A stretch of DNA of 64,000 nucleotides from assembly GCA_007858575.1 (NCBI GenBank), contig CP042279.1, positions 4,714,501-4,778,500 on the forward strand. Direction: 5' to 3'. Each line of letters starts with the position of its first letter. Position 1 is the stretch's first letter. This stretch comes from Streptomyces sp. WAC08241. GTDB taxonomy: Bacteria; Actinomycetota; Actinomycetes; Streptomycetales; Streptomycetaceae. The notes under the pieces are model-generated. The model saw nothing but the letters and a program-made list of their open reading frames with translations. It searched no databases and was not told where the DNA came from. A program made the position numbers and the translations under genes. Shown one piece after another: positions 10,250-19,241 of the stretch.

Positions 10250-10495
10250 GTTCCGTCCCGGCCGGCTCCTCGTCGGCCTCACCGCCCTCGCCCTGACCGC
10301 CCTGTACGCGGGCGACGCCGCCGGGGCCTGGACGACCCCTGGTACGCGGTGGTACCGGTGCTCTGCGGCGGTCTGGGCGCCGCCGCCCTCGCGACCTGGG
10401 TCGCCTATCGAATACGGCGCCGTTCGGCGAGGAGCCGGTCCAGCGAGAGCACCGGGGCCCCGGCGAGCAGCAGCGGCAGCCAGGCCATCAGGTAG
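10236..10495 (+). CDS. Small two-segment membrane protein overlapping the PspC gene
   Basis: The GTG at 10236 lies inside the last codons of the PspC gene, so translation is coupled. It begins MLLHEFRPGRLLVGLTALAL, giving one hydrophobic segment. After a missing base near 10335 a second segment follows (VVPVLCGGLGAAALATW), then an Arg-rich tail (YRIRRRSARSRS) ending at the TAG at 10493-10495. The end overlaps the convergent DoxX gene by about 90 bases. About 86 residues. Function unknown; the coupling suggests it belongs with the PspC envelope-stress module. Confidence 0.55.
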
Positions 10496-11046
10496 ACGAG
10501 GTCGTTGCCGAGGTAGTAGGGCGACGCCTGCCAGCTCACGGTCAGCCAGAGGCTCAGCGAGATCAGTGCGCCTCCGAGCGCCGCCACCCGGGCGAAGAGG
10601 CCGAAGAGGTCCCGAGCCCGACGGCGAGCTCTCCGAAGGCGAGGGCGTATCCGAAGCCGGTGGGGCTCTTGAGGGCGAGGTCGACGAGGGCGGGGAGTGC
10701 GGAGCCGTCCCGGACGCCGCGCATCGTCTCGCCGATGGACCCGCTGCCGGTGTCGGCGAAGAAGGAGGGTCGGTGAGCTTGTCGAGCCCGGCGTAGACGA
10801 ACGTGATCCCGAGGAAGATCCGCAGGGAAGGAGGGCGTAACGGGAGGCGAGGGCCTTCCAGGCACCGGTTCCGTCACCACCGGCGTCACCACCGCCGGTC
10901 CTGCCACCGCTGCCGGTCCTGTCTCCACCGCCGCCGGTCCTGTCCCCACCGCCACCGGTCCTGCCAACGCCGCCGGTCCCGCCGCCGCCGGTCCCGCCGT
11001 GGGGTCCGTCGTCCTCCTGGCCCGTCCGGCCCGTCTGTTCCGTCAT
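10405..11046 (-). CDS. DoxX family membrane protein with Gly/Thr-rich N-terminus (frame broken)
   Basis: The first 60 residues are a repetitive Gly/Arg/Thr stretch (units like GGGGDRTGGGGDRTG). The membrane core follows in pieces in different frames: a first helix around ITFVYAGLDKL, the loop PSFFADTGSGSIGETMRGV, FGYALAFGELAVGLG, then LFGLFARVAALGGALISLSL and the end LAERRRIR. The spacing of helices and the conserved E-VG motif match DoxX/thiosulfate:quinone oxidoreductase-like proteins. The frame breaks near 10835, 10770 and 10610. Its redox partner is not apparent from the neighbours. Confidence 0.7.
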   Translation of the reverse strand: MTEQTGRTGQEDDGPHGGTGGGGTGGVGRTGGGGDRTGGGGDRTGSGGRTGGGDAGGDGTGAWKALASRYALLPCGSSSGSRSSTPGSTSSPTLLLRRHRQRVHRRDDARRPGRLRTPRPRRPRPQEPHRLRIRPRLRRARRRARDLFGLFARVAALGGALISLSLWLTVSWQASPYYLGNDLVYLMAWLPLLLAGAPVLSLDRLLAERRRIR

Positions 11047-11133
11047 CGCCGGTCACCTCTCACGCCCCGTACGGCTGCTCGCGGAACGATTCTCCTCCGT
11101 CCCACGGCCCGGGGGCGCGAGGAGGGCCGGGGA

Positions 11134-12147
11134 TCAGTCCACGACGTCGATCGTGACCCGGTTGGTCTCCACGCCCGCCGCCGTCACGACCGAGACCTCC
11201 ACCCGGCCCGGTTCCACGTCCGCCGGGAGGGGACGGTCAGGGCGGTGTCGGTGGGGTTGGCGAAGCCGCCCGGGACCGGGACCAGGGGACGTGGGCGTGG
11301 ACGGGTCCGATGCGGACGACGAGCCGGGTCAGGGGTCGGGGCGCCCGCGCCCGGCGGGACGAAGCCGCGGCCGCGGATCTCGATGTCGTCGCCCGTGCGG
11401 ATCGGGGCGTCGAGGTCGCCCGCCTCCCGGGACCGGACCACGGAGTGGATCGTGGGCGGACGCCCTCGGTGCACTTCGCGGCGAGGTGCCAGACCGCCGA
11501 GACGCCGAGGAGGAGCACGAGGGACCAGGGGACCCCGGGGAGCCGGGCGGGGTCGTGGGCGAGTCCGACGGCCGCGAGGGCGAGGACGGCGCCGGAGACC
11601 AGGAGGTACTGGACGTCGGCGAGGCAGGCCCGGCCGCTGTCGTCGCAGAGCAGGTCGGCGGCGCGCGGGCGGTCGGCGCGCACCTTCTGAGGCGGCCCGC
11701 CGCGATCCCGGCGGTGACGACGAGGCGGGCGGTGACGGTGACGGCCGCCACCAGGGCCAGGGCGGTGAGCAGGCCGGCGGCCCGTGACAGATCGAAGGCC
11801 GTGGCCGTGGTCGTGGTCGTGCCGGTCGCGGCCGGTGGCCGGAGGGCCGGGAACCGGACGGCCAGGAAGAGGAGGGAGAAGGAGAGGAACAGGAGCCAGG
11901 CGGCGGCGACGGCGCGGGTGGTGGAGAGCCGGTTGTCCTCGCCGATCAGGGGCGTGAGGAGGCCGCCGCGCACCCGGTGGACGTGGGCGGCGGCGCCGAG
12001 GAGGGCGGCGAGGACCAGGGCGGTGCAGAGGCCGGCCGTGCGGGCGCCGGTCCAGCCGGAGTCGACGGCGGTGAGGGCCTGGCCGAGGAGGAGGACGAGG
12101 ACGGCGCCCCAGACGGCGCGGAGGCCACCGCGCCGGACCAGGTCGAG
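11134..12147 (-). CDS. Membrane protein with C-terminal beta domain (hypothetical, frame broken)
   Basis: About 335 residues with at least five hydrophobic segments (AVWGAVLVLLLGQALTAV, LCTALVLAALLGAAAHV, AVAAAWLLFLSFSLLFLAV, LLTALALVAAVTVTA, QYLLVSGAVLALAAVGL, VPWSLVLLLGVSAVWHLAA). The last 90 residues look like an extracytoplasmic Ig-like strand set (DDIEIRGRGFVPPG, GRVEVSVVTAAGVETNRV). No ATG or GTG is found in frame just after the upstream gene's TAG at 12148-12150. Either a non-canonical start is used or a base is wrong there. The frame breaks near 11700, 11460 and 11330-11230. I do not recognise a family. Confidence 0.55.
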
Positions 12148-12399
12148 CTAGGCGAGCCCGGCCTCCCGGCCGTGCGCGGTGACCGCGCGGGCGGACTGGG
12201 CGAGTTCGTCGGATACCCACTGGCGGGCGGCGACCGGGGAGTGGGCGACGGCGGCGGGGACGCCGTGTCCGGCGGCGAGCTCGTCGCGACGGGCGAGGAA
12301 GGCGGCGACCGCGCGCCGGTGGCCGGTCCGCCCGCAAGGGGCGCAGTCGGCGCAGGCCGTCGTGTGCTCGCCGTACCGTCTCGCCTCTTGAACCGCCAC
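12148..12399 (-). CDS. Small cysteine-containing protein (83 aa), hypothetical
   Basis: Intact frame from the GTG at 12399. Near the N-terminus it carries ACADCAPCGRTGHRRAV, three closely spaced Cys plus a His, which could bind a metal or be a redox site. The rest is an Ala/Arg-rich helix (AAFLARRDELAAGHG, ARQWVSDELAQSARAV). It ends at the TAG at 12148-12150 directly against the next membrane protein gene, so the two are probably co-transcribed. It resembles small regulatory or zinc-binding proteins common in Streptomyces, but no family could be named. Confidence 0.6.
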   Translation of the reverse strand: MAVQEARRYGEHTTACADCAPCGRTGHRRAVAAFLARRDELAAGHGVPAAVAHSPVAARQWVSDELAQSARAVTAHGREAGLA

Positions 12400-12737
12400 G
12401 GTGCTCTCTTTCCGGGCTCGCTCCAGGACCCGTTCCGGTGCGTCCGGCGTGTTCCGGTGCGTCGCGAGGTGCCGTGGAGGGCCAACGTTCCGTTGGTTCC
12501 ACGGAATTGTGCCGTACCGAGGGCTCCCGCCACCGCCGCGTGCGCCCCACTCAGGAGTGATTGCCGTGTCGTCGGATTGACGTACAGAAGGGTGAAGCGA
12601 TGGTGTGACGACATCGGACGATTCGGGCCCGGGTCCGGGTCCGGGTCCGGACCCGGCGGAGCCGTCGTCCGGTCCCCTGGTATGACAACCGCCGCCCCGG
12701 GTGTCCGGGGCGGCGGTTTCACGGGCGGGCGGGAGGG
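12400..12737. other. Intergenic region with guaA terminator
   Basis: No coding signal is seen. At 12687-12718 there is a 14-bp perfect hairpin (loop GTGT at 12701-12704) at the 3' end of guaA, a good terminator. At about 12627-12657 there is a short run of GGGTCC units. The remaining 200 bases upstream of the small Cys protein presumably hold its promoter, but I see no convincing -35/-10 pair. Confidence 0.6.
12687..12718 (-). terminator. guaA terminator hairpin
   Basis: Arms 12687-12700 and 12705-12718 are perfectly complementary (14 bp) around a four-base loop. The guaA stop codon at 12738 is 20 bases away on the transcribed side. Confidence 0.8.
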
Positions 12738-14333
12738 TCACTCCCACTCGATGGTGCCCGGCGGCTTGCTGGTGACGTCGAGGACGACGCGGTTCACGTC
12801 GGCGACCTCGTTGGTGATGCGGGTCGAGATCTTGGCGAGCACCTCGTAGGGCAGGCGCGACCAGTCGGCCGTCATCGCGTCCTCGGAGGAGACGGGACGC
12901 AGCACGATCGGGTGGCTGTAGGTGCGGCCGTCGCCCTGGACGCCCACGGAGCGCACGTCGGCGAGCAGCACGACCGGGCACTGCCAGATGTCGCGGTCGA
13001 GACCGGCGGCCGTCAGCTCCTCGCGGGCGATGGCGTCGGCCTCGCGCAGCAGGTCCAGGCGCTCCTTGGTGACCTCGCCGACGATGCGGATGCCGAGGCC
13101 GGGGCCGGGGAAGGGCTGGCGCTGGACGATCTCGTCGGGCAGGCCGAGCTCCTGGCCGACCATGCGGACCTCGTCCTTGAAGAGCTGGCGCAGCGGCTCG
13201 ACGAGCTCGAACTCCAGGTCCTCGGGGAGGCCGCCCACGTTGTGGTGGGACTTGATGTTGGCGGTGCCGGTGCCGCCGCCGGACTCGACGATGTCCGGGT
13301 AGAGCGTGCCCTGGACGAGGAAGGCGACCTCTTCGCCGTCGGCGGCGCCCTCGGCGACGATCTCGGCCTGGGCCTGCTCGAAGACGCGGATGAACTCGCG
13401 GCCGATGATCTTCCGCTTGGTCTCCGGTCGGAGACGCCGGCGAGGGCGGTGAGGAACCGCTCCTGCGCGTCGACGACCTTGAGCTGGACGCCGGTGGCGG
13501 CCACGAAGTCCTTCTCGACCTGCTCGGTCTCGTCCTTGCGCATCAGGCCGTGGTCGACGTACACACAGGTGAGCTGCGAGCCGATGGCCTTCTGCACGAG
13601 GGCGGCGGCCACGGCGGAGTCGACGCCGCCGGAGAGGCCGCAGATCGCGCGCTTGGTGCCGACCTGGGCGCGGATGGCCGCGACCTGCTCCTCGATGACG
13701 TTGCCGGTGGTCCAGCTCGGCTCGATGCCGGCGCCCCGGTAGAGGAAGTGCTCCAGGATCTGCTGGCCGTGCGTGGAGTGCAGCACCTCGGGGTGGTACT
13801 GGACGCCGTACAGCTTCTTCTCGTCGTTCTCGAAGGCGGCGACCGGCACGACGTCCGTGGAGGCGGTGACGGCGAAGCCCTCGGGGCGGCGGAGCAGGCG
13901 TCGCCGTGCGACATCCACACCGACTGCTCGACGGGGGTGCCCTCGAAGAGGGTGGAGCCGGCCTTGGAGACGTGCAGCGGGGTGCGGCCGTACTCGCGGG
14001 CGCCGGTGTTGTCGACGGTGCCGCCGAGGGTGGTCGCCATGAGCTGGAAGCCGTAGCACATGCCGAAGACGGGGACGCCCGCCTCGAAGAGCGCGCGGTC
14101 GAGGCGGGGCGTTCTCCGCGTACACGGAGGAGGGCCGCCGGAGAGGATGATCGCCTTCGGGTCCTTGGCCAGCATCTCGGCCACCGGCATGGTGGACGGG
14201 ACGATCTCGCTGTAGACCCGGGCCTCACGGACGCGGCGGGCGATGAGCTGGCGTACTGGGCGCCGAAGTCGACAACGAGGACTACGTCCGGGTTGGTGAC
14301 GTCGGGCGCGGCAGCGGGGGTCGCTGATGACAC
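12738..14333 (-). CDS. guaA: GMP synthase (glutamine-hydrolysing) (frame broken)
   Basis: Converts XMP to GMP using glutamine and ATP. The N-terminal class I amidotransferase domain is visible in pieces: VVDFGAQY, the nucleophile loop FGMCYGFQLMA, and the His/Glu dyad in GVQYHPEVLHS. The PP-loop synthetase domain has SGGVDSAVAAAL, and the C-terminal dimerisation domain ends with PPGTIEWE, the universal GuaA terminus. Start MSSATPAAAPDVTNPD at 14333; the family's 520-530 residues are matched. Frame changes near 14250, 14130, 13900 and 13430 coincide with G/C runs and no motif is lost. The guaB and guaB3 genes of the same pathway lie at 31-34 kb. Confidence 0.94.
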   Translation of the reverse strand: MSSATPAAAPDVTNPDVVLVVDFGAQYASSSPAASVRPGSTARSSRPPCRWPRCWPRTRRRSSSPAALLRVRGERPASTARSSRRASPSSACATASSSWRPPSAAPSTTPAPASTAAPRCTSPRPAPPSSRAPPSSSRCGCRTATPAPPPRGLRRHRLHGRRAGRRLRERREEAVRRPVPPRGAALHARPADPGALPLPGRRHRAELDHRQRHRGAGRGHPRPGRHQARDLRPLRRRRLRRGRRPRAEGHRLAAHLCVRRPRPDAQGRDRAGREGLRGRHRRPAQGRRRAGAVPHRPRRRLRPETKRKIIGREFIRVFEQAQAEIVAEGAADGEEVAFLVQGTLYPDIVESGGGTGTANIKSHHNVGGLPEDLEFELVEPLRQLFKDEVRMVGQELGLPDEIVQRQPFPGPGLGIRIVGEVTKERLDLLREADAIAREELTAAGLDRDIWQCPVVLLADVRSVGVQGDGRTYSHPIVLRPVSSEDAMTADWSRLPYEVLAKISTRITNEVADVNRVVLDVTSKPPGTIEWE

Positions 14334-14437
14334 TACGGCGGCCTTCCGGCGGTAGGAGGGGTCCCTCGAAAGGGGTGCTATTTGTCGATTCTACCGGCGC
14401 GCCGGTCCGACTATTCGTCTCACCATCCGAACCCGGG

Positions 14438-14474
14438 TTGGCCCCGGCTCCCGGGCGGGGTCCATACTGTGGCC
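14438..14474 (+). promoter_or_regulatory. Candidate promoter for the chorismate mutase leader
   Basis: TTGGCC at 14438-14443 and CATACT at 14463-14468 (19-base spacer) place the transcription start about at the leader ATG (14475), so the leader peptide mRNA would be leaderless, as is frequent in Streptomyces attenuators. Confidence 0.45.
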
Positions 14475-14546
14475 ATGCGCAAGCACCCGACCTTCGTCTT
14501 TACCTATGGCAACCGGCCCACCGGCTGCCATGGTCGTGCTGCTTGA
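14475..14546 (+). CDS. Predicted 23-residue attenuation leader peptide rich in Phe/Tyr codons
   Basis: A short frame from the ATG at 14475 to the TGA at 14544-14546 begins MRKHPT and then reads FVFTY before GNRPTGCHG. The three aromatic residues use TTC, TTT and TAT; TTT and TAT are rare in DNA of this composition, which argues for control codons. It is followed after 23 bases by a strong hairpin and then by the chorismate mutase gene, whose product starts Phe and Tyr synthesis. Stalling at scarce Phe-tRNA or Tyr-tRNA would be expected to favour an alternative fold. The hairpin formed by GGCAACCGG and CCGGCTGCC just after the Tyr codon is a plausible pause structure. This is a prediction; no database match is claimed. 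Confidence 0.55.
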   Translation: MRKHPTFVFTYGNRPTGCHGRAA

Positions 14547-14569
14547 GCAACTGACAAGCGACTTCCCAG

Positions 14570-14603
14570 GCGCCCCGGGCCGACAAGGCCCGGGGCGCTC
14601 TGT
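14570..14603 (+). terminator. Attenuator hairpin before chorismate mutase
   Basis: Perfect 12-bp stem (14570-14581 with 14587-14598), loop GACAA, followed by TCTGT. It lies between the leader peptide and the chorismate mutase ATG at 14653, so read-through is required for expression. Confidence 0.7.
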
Positions 14604-14652
14604 CATTCCCGGGCCGGATCGTTCCGGGGCCCGACACCCCAGGAGCCCCACC

Positions 14653-14945
14653 ATGACGACGACCACCGCCACCCCCGAGAAGACCGGCGCCCGCACCGAC
14701 GAGGCGGCGGCGCTGATCGGCGACGCCCGTGAGCGCATCGACGCGCTCGACGACCGGATCATCGGTCTCATCCAGGAACGGATGGCCGTCTCGGCCGTCA
14801 TCCAGGAGGCCCGGATCTCCTCCGGGGCCGCCGGGTGAACCTGAACCGCGAGATGGAGGTCCTCGGCCACTACAGGGACGCCCTCGGCAAGCCGGGCACG
14901 GCGCTCGCGATGACGATGCTGGAGCTGTGCCGGGGACGCATCTGA
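14653..14945 (+). CDS. Chorismate mutase, AroQ class (one base missing)
   Basis: Rearranges chorismate to prephenate, the branch point to Phe and Tyr. The ATG at 14653 follows AGGAG. The all-helical AroQ fold is evident: the first helix IGDARERIDALDDRIIGLIQERM carries the conserved Arg and Asp/Arg pair, then VSAVIQEARISSGG, the helix NLNREMEVLGHYRDALG and the C-terminal MLELCRGRI. The 293-base length is one short of whole codons; the break is near 14835. About 97 residues, typical of a monofunctional AroQ. It is preceded by the predicted Phe/Tyr attenuator. Confidence 0.88.
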
Positions 14946-15360
14946 GTGGGTGCCCGTACCCGAGTTCGGACCCGCTCTCACCCGTACGGCGCGTGACCGG
15001 CTCCGCGCCGGCTTCGTTGGTCCGGTTGTCCGTGCCAGCCAGGGGCGGGCCCGAAGGAAAAACCACGCGTGGCTTCGCTGGGGCGTGTGGCGTGCCTCTC
15101 CGGTACGTCGTGGGACCTCGCACCAGCGCGTGTGACCGGGCAGCAGGGGACAGCGGTCCGGTCACCCAGAAAGGGCGGTCGGCCCCGGGGACGCCTGGGG
15201 CCGACCGCAACCGGCTCCCCGGCCGCATCCCGCGGCCCCAGCACCGTTGCGAAGACCCCGTCCCTCGTCCCCCCCACTCCGTTTTCCCTCCCCCACGGCG
15301 GCGCACCCCCGGCGCCGCTCCACTCGGCACCGCCGCCGCCCTGACACCGGTGCCGAACCC

Positions 15361-15404
15361 CGAGGGCCCCGTGCCGCGACCCGAATCGCGGCACGGGGCC
15401 CTCG
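15361..15404. terminator. Strong hairpin, 19-bp stem
   Basis: Arms 15361-15379 and 15386-15404 pair perfectly around CCCGAA. It is 415 bases past the chorismate mutase stop, so it may end that transcript or insulate the palindrome region just downstream. Confidence 0.75.
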
Positions 15405-15426
15405 CACGTACCCCCACCCCTCACGA

Positions 15427-15442
15427 TGTGACGCGCGTCACA
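15427..15442. promoter_or_regulatory. Perfect CRP-type binding palindrome
   Basis: TGTGACGCGCGTCACA is a perfect 16-bp palindrome equal to the CRP/FNR-family consensus TGTGA-N6-TCACA. It is not upstream of any protein gene. A TACAAC at 15463-15468 would put a start near 15475, so the palindrome centre sits at about -41, the class II activator position. Confidence 0.6.
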
Positions 15443-15474
15443 CGGTGATCTCGTGCAACCGCTACAACCAATCG

Positions 15475-15552
15475 CCGGGGTGGCGGGTCAACCGTGCAGC
15501 AACACCAGAAGCCGGAAGGGCGCTGCATTCGGAGGGGATGCAGCGCCCTTTC
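15475..15552 (+). ncRNA. Candidate small RNA with Rho-independent terminator
   Basis: Between the CRP-type site with its -10-like TACAAC and the hairpin at 15516-15550 there is room for an RNA of about 78 bases with no convincing reading frame. The terminator has a 13-bp perfect stem (15516-15528 with 15538-15550) and is followed by TCTGTTT. The only evidence is this architecture; a short peptide or an unrelated terminator for another transcript remains possible. Confidence 0.35.
15516..15551 (+). terminator. Hairpin terminator with T-rich tail
   Basis: 13-bp perfect stem, 9-base loop, tail TCTGTTT on the plus strand. It lies just outside the 3' end of the convergent GMC oxidoreductase gene. 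Confidence 0.7.
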
Positions 15553-15635
15553 TGTTTCCGCCGTTCCGGCCTTGCTCACTCCTGCGCCGACTACACCGAC
15601 TGCTTCGGCTGCTTCGACTACTCCGACTGCGCCGA

Positions 15636-17476
15636 CTACTCCGACTGCTTCGACGGGACCTCCAGCGGAACGTCCGGCAGGGCCTTCGACGGGACCTTCG
15701 GCATCCCCAGGAACGGCAGCCGCAGCGCGCCGAAGGCCTCGGCCGGGACCGCGGGGACTTCGGCTCGATCGCCGCGAGCCGTGCGTACCCTCCCCTGCGC
15801 CGGGCGCGGGTCCTCCTCGCCCTTGTTCGGCCAGAAGGACATGGCCCGCTCCGCCTGGGCGGTGATCGTCAGGGACGGGTTCACGCCGAGGTTGGCGGAG
15901 ACGGCCGCCCCGTCGACGACCGAGATCCCCGGGTGGCCGTAGAGCCGGTGGTACGGGTCGATGACGCCGGACGCAGCGTCCGAGCCGATCGGGCAGCCGC
16001 CCAGGAAGTGCGCGGTGAGCGGGTGCCCATCAGCTCGCCGACGTTGGAGCCGGCGAAGCCGTTGATCTCCTCGGCGAGGAGGGTGGCGGCCCGGGTGGCC
16101 GCCGGGATCTGGACCGGGTTCGGCGCCCCGTGCCCTGGCGGGCCGTGAGCAGGCCCTTTCCGAGGCCGCCGGGCTTGCGGTAGGTGGTCAGGGAGTTGTC
16201 GAGGGACTGCATGACCAGGCCGATGATGGTCCGCTCCGACCACTTCCGGTTGGAGAGCGAGCGGGCGGCGAGCGCGGGGTGCCGGAGCAGGTTGAGGACC
16301 CAGTTGCGCACCCGGTGGGCGCCGTAGGGCACCTGGAGGACGGTGAGGCTGCCCATCGAGTTGGAGCCCCTGCCGTACCGGACCGGCTCGATGTGGGTGT
16401 TCTCGTCGGGGTGGACGGAGGAGGTGATGGCGACGCCCCGGGTGAAGTCGGCCTTCCCCCGCCGTGCTTCTTCCGGTAGCGGCGGTCGGTGGTCTGCGCG
16501 CCGACCAGGCCCTCGGAGTTGGTGCGGGTCAGCTCGCCGAGCCGGTCCGAGATCCGGGGCAGCAGGCCGGTGTCCCTCATCCGGTGGAGCAGGGTCTGCG
16601 TGCCGTACGTGCCGGCCGCGATCACGACCCGGCGGGCGGTGAACGTCCGGCCCTTCCCCTTCTTCCGGTCGTCGGTGGCAGGGTCTTCACCGCGAAGCCG
16701 CCGCGCGAGTCCTCGGTGACGGTGACGACCGTCGTCATGGGGTGGACGGTCGCGCCCGCCTTCTCGGCGAGGTAGAGGTAGTTCTCGTTGAGGGTGTTCT
16801 TGGCGCCGTGGCGGCAGCCGGTCATGCACTCGCCGCACTCGGCGCAGGCGCGCCGGAGGGGCCCGCGCCGCCGAAGTACGGGTCGGGGACCTCGCCGCCG
16901 GGCTTGGTCCGCGCCGTGCCGTCGGCGTCCTCGCCGTCCCCGAAGAAGACGCCGACCGGCGCCATGTGGAAGGTGTCGCCGATGCCCATCGCCTCGGCGG
17001 CCGACTTCAGGTGCACGTCGGAGGGGTCATCGTCGGGTTGAGCCGGACGCCGAGCATCCGCTTGGCCTGGTCGTAGTACGGCCGGAGCTCGTCCTCCCAG
17101 TCCGTGATGTCCTTCCACTGCGGGTCGTCGAAGAACGCCTTGAGCGGTACGTAGAGGGTGTTGGCGTAGTTGAGGGAGCCGCCGCCCACGCCGGCGCCCG
17201 CGAGCACCATGACGTTGCCGAGCAGGTGGATGCGCTGGAGGCCGTAGAGCCCGAGGGCGGGGCCCACAGGAAGTTCTTCAGGTCCCAGGAGTTCTTCGGC
17301 AGGGTCTCGCGGGTGAAGCGGCGCCCGGCCTCCAGGACGCCGACCCGGTAGCCCTTCTCGGTGAGGCGGAGGGCCGTGACCGAACCGCCGAAGCCCGAGC
17401 CGACGACGAGGACGTCGTAGTCGTACGCGCCGTCCTCCGCCTGCTCCTGATTTTGGGTAGGGGGTACCGCGGTCAT
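15636..17476 (-). CDS. GMC oxidoreductase, cholesterol-oxidase-like (frame broken)
   Basis: FAD-dependent oxidase or dehydrogenase of alcohols/sterols. The N-terminal FAD-binding Rossmann motif is VLVVGSGFGGSVTALRL. AGAGVGGGSLNYANTLY is the second GMC signature region. A Cys cluster CAECGECMTGC follows, as in actinobacterial relatives, and near the C-terminus are TAHFLGGCPIGSD and the motif VVDGAAVSANLGVNPSLTI, carrying the active-site region. No signal peptide is seen, so it is likely cytoplasmic. Start MTAVPPTQNQEQ at 17476; about 610 residues. The frame breaks near 17265, 17025, 16860, 16680, 16455 and 16035. It lies 93 bases after the aldehyde dehydrogenase gene and is probably co-transcribed with it. 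Confidence 0.87.
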
Positions 17477-17569
17477 GGCTCTCCTCGTACGAAGTACGGA
17501 GTACGGAAAAGGGGGAAAGAGGGGTGGGAAAGGGGTGCGGGCCCCGCCACCGGCGGGGGCCCGGGACCC

Positions 17570-19241
17570 TCAGCGCAGGCGCAGGGCCTTCATCGCCTTC
17601 AGGGACAGGCTCATGAACGCCGCGTACTTCTCGTCGTCCATCCCGAAGGAGGGCGCGAGCGGGATCAGCCGCTGCTGGGCGACGGTCTGGGCCTCGGTGT
17701 ACTTGAGGATGCCCTCGGAGGCCGTGGCGGCGGCCGAGCCCGGAGTCCTTCATGCCGCCCATCGGGGACTGCACGCTGCCGTACGCGGGGCGTACCCCTC
17801 GTTGATGTTGACGGTGCCGGTGCGCAGTCGGGCCGCGACGGCGTGGCCGCGGCGCGAGTCCTTCGTCCAGACGGAGGAGTTGAGGCCGTACGGGGTGGCG
17901 TTGGCGAGCTCGACGACCTCGTCCTCGTCCGTGAAGCGGTAGATCGAGACGACCGGGCCGAAGGTCTCCTCGTGGCAGACGGCCATCGGGGCCTCGACGC
18001 CGTCGAGGATGGTCGGCTCGTAGAAGAGCGGGCCGACGTCGGGGCGGGCGACGCCGCCCGCGACCAGCCTGGCGCCCTTGGCGACGGCCTCCTCGACGTG
18101 CTGCTTGACGGTCTCCAACTGCCGCTCGCCGACGAGGGAGCCCATGTCGGCCCCGTACGCGAGGGAGGTGCCGAGCCGCATCGCCTTCGTCCGGGCGGCG
18201 AACCGGGCGACGAAGTCGTCGGCGACGGACTCGTGCACGTACAGGCGCTCGATGGAGATGCAGAGCTGTCCGGCGGAGGAGAAGCAGGCGCGGACGGCGC
18301 CGGCGGCGGCCTTCTCGACGTCGGCGTCCGCCAGGACGAGCATGGCGTTCTTGCCGCCGAGTTCGAGGGAGACGCCGACCAGGCGGGCGGCGGCGCCCTG
18401 CGCGACCTCGCGGCCGGTGCGGGTGGAGCCGGTGAAGGAGACGTAGTCGGCGTGCCGGACGACCTCGGGGCCGACGACCGGGCCCTCGCCGAGGACGACC
18501 TGGAAGACCTCGGCGGGAAGACCGGCCTCGATGAGCAGGTCACGGGCCCACAGGGCGGTGAGCGCGGTCTCGGTGTCGGGCTTCATGACGACGGCGTTGC
18601 CCGAGACGAAGGCGGGCAGGGCGTCGCCGACGGAGAGTTCGAGCGGGTAGTTCCAGGGGCGATCTGGCCGACGACCCCGCGCGGCTGGCGCAGCTCGGTG
18701 ACCTTGGTGAGGGTCGGCACGACGCCGGTGTGGTGGCGGGGGCGCAGGTAGGAGGGGGCCTTGCGGCCGTAGTGGCGGGCGGCGACGGCGACCGCCAGGA
18801 CCTCCTCGTGGGCGTGCAGGCGCGCCTTGCCCGTCTCCAACTGGATGAGGTCGAGGACCTCGGCCTGCCGCTCCAGGACCAGGTCGTGGAAGCGCAGGAG
18901 CACGGCGGCGCGGGCGCGGACCGGCGTGGCGGCCCAGACCGACTGGGCGGCGCGGGCGCGGGCGAAGGCCTCGGCGACGTCCTCGGGGTGGACTCGGGCA
19001 GGTCCGCCAGCTTCTCCCCGGTGAAGGGGTGTGGTTGGCGGTCCGGCCGGAGCCGACCACGCCGCGGACGAGCCGGGCGACCAGGTCGGGCGTCACGACG
19101 TCGGCGGCGGTCCGGACGCCGGCGGGCGCGGGCGCGACCGGGTTGGTCGCCCCGGCGGGGCGGCGGCCCCGGTCCGTGCTGCGGGGGCGGTGGCGGGGCG
19201 TCGGGAGCCGAAGGGGCGGCGGGGGCCTGCGAGTCCGTCAT
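17570..19241 (-). CDS. Succinate-semialdehyde dehydrogenase-type aldehyde dehydrogenase (frame broken)
   Basis: NAD(P)-dependent oxidation of an aldehyde to its acid; the closest group I recognise is GabD2-type succinate-semialdehyde dehydrogenase. After a Pro/Ala-rich N-terminus come FTGEKLADLPES, IQLETGKARLHAHEE, the cofactor/active-site motifs FTGSTRTGREVAQ, LELGGKNAML (catalytic Glu) and SSAGQLCISIER (catalytic Cys), then EETFGPVVSIYRF and PMGGMKDSGLGRR. About 550 residues from the ATG at 19241. Breaks near 19165, 18660, 17790 and 17735. It is followed by the GMC oxidoreductase and preceded by the kinase genes, all on the same strand. Confidence 0.88.

Larger units (their letters stand above)
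14946..15635. other. 690-base intergenic region between chorismate mutase and the GMC gene
   Basis: No supported protein gene: every frame is short, Pro/Arg/Gly-rich and without third-position bias. It contains a strong hairpin (15361-15404), a perfect CRP-type palindrome (15427-15442), a candidate small RNA ending at a second hairpin (15516-15550), and from about 15590 a microsatellite-like run of GACTACTCC/GACTGCTTC units extending into the GMC gene's 3' end. Confidence 0.6.

Noticed and set aside
14946..15420. Open frames between chorismate mutase and the palindrome
   Set aside because: Random-composition, Pro/Arg-rich frames without third-position bias or family features.
15590..15660. 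A Cys/Asp/Tyr-rich peptide gene on the plus strand (units like CADYSDC)
   Set aside because: It is the complement of a microsatellite in the GMC gene's 3' end; no start or ribosome site.
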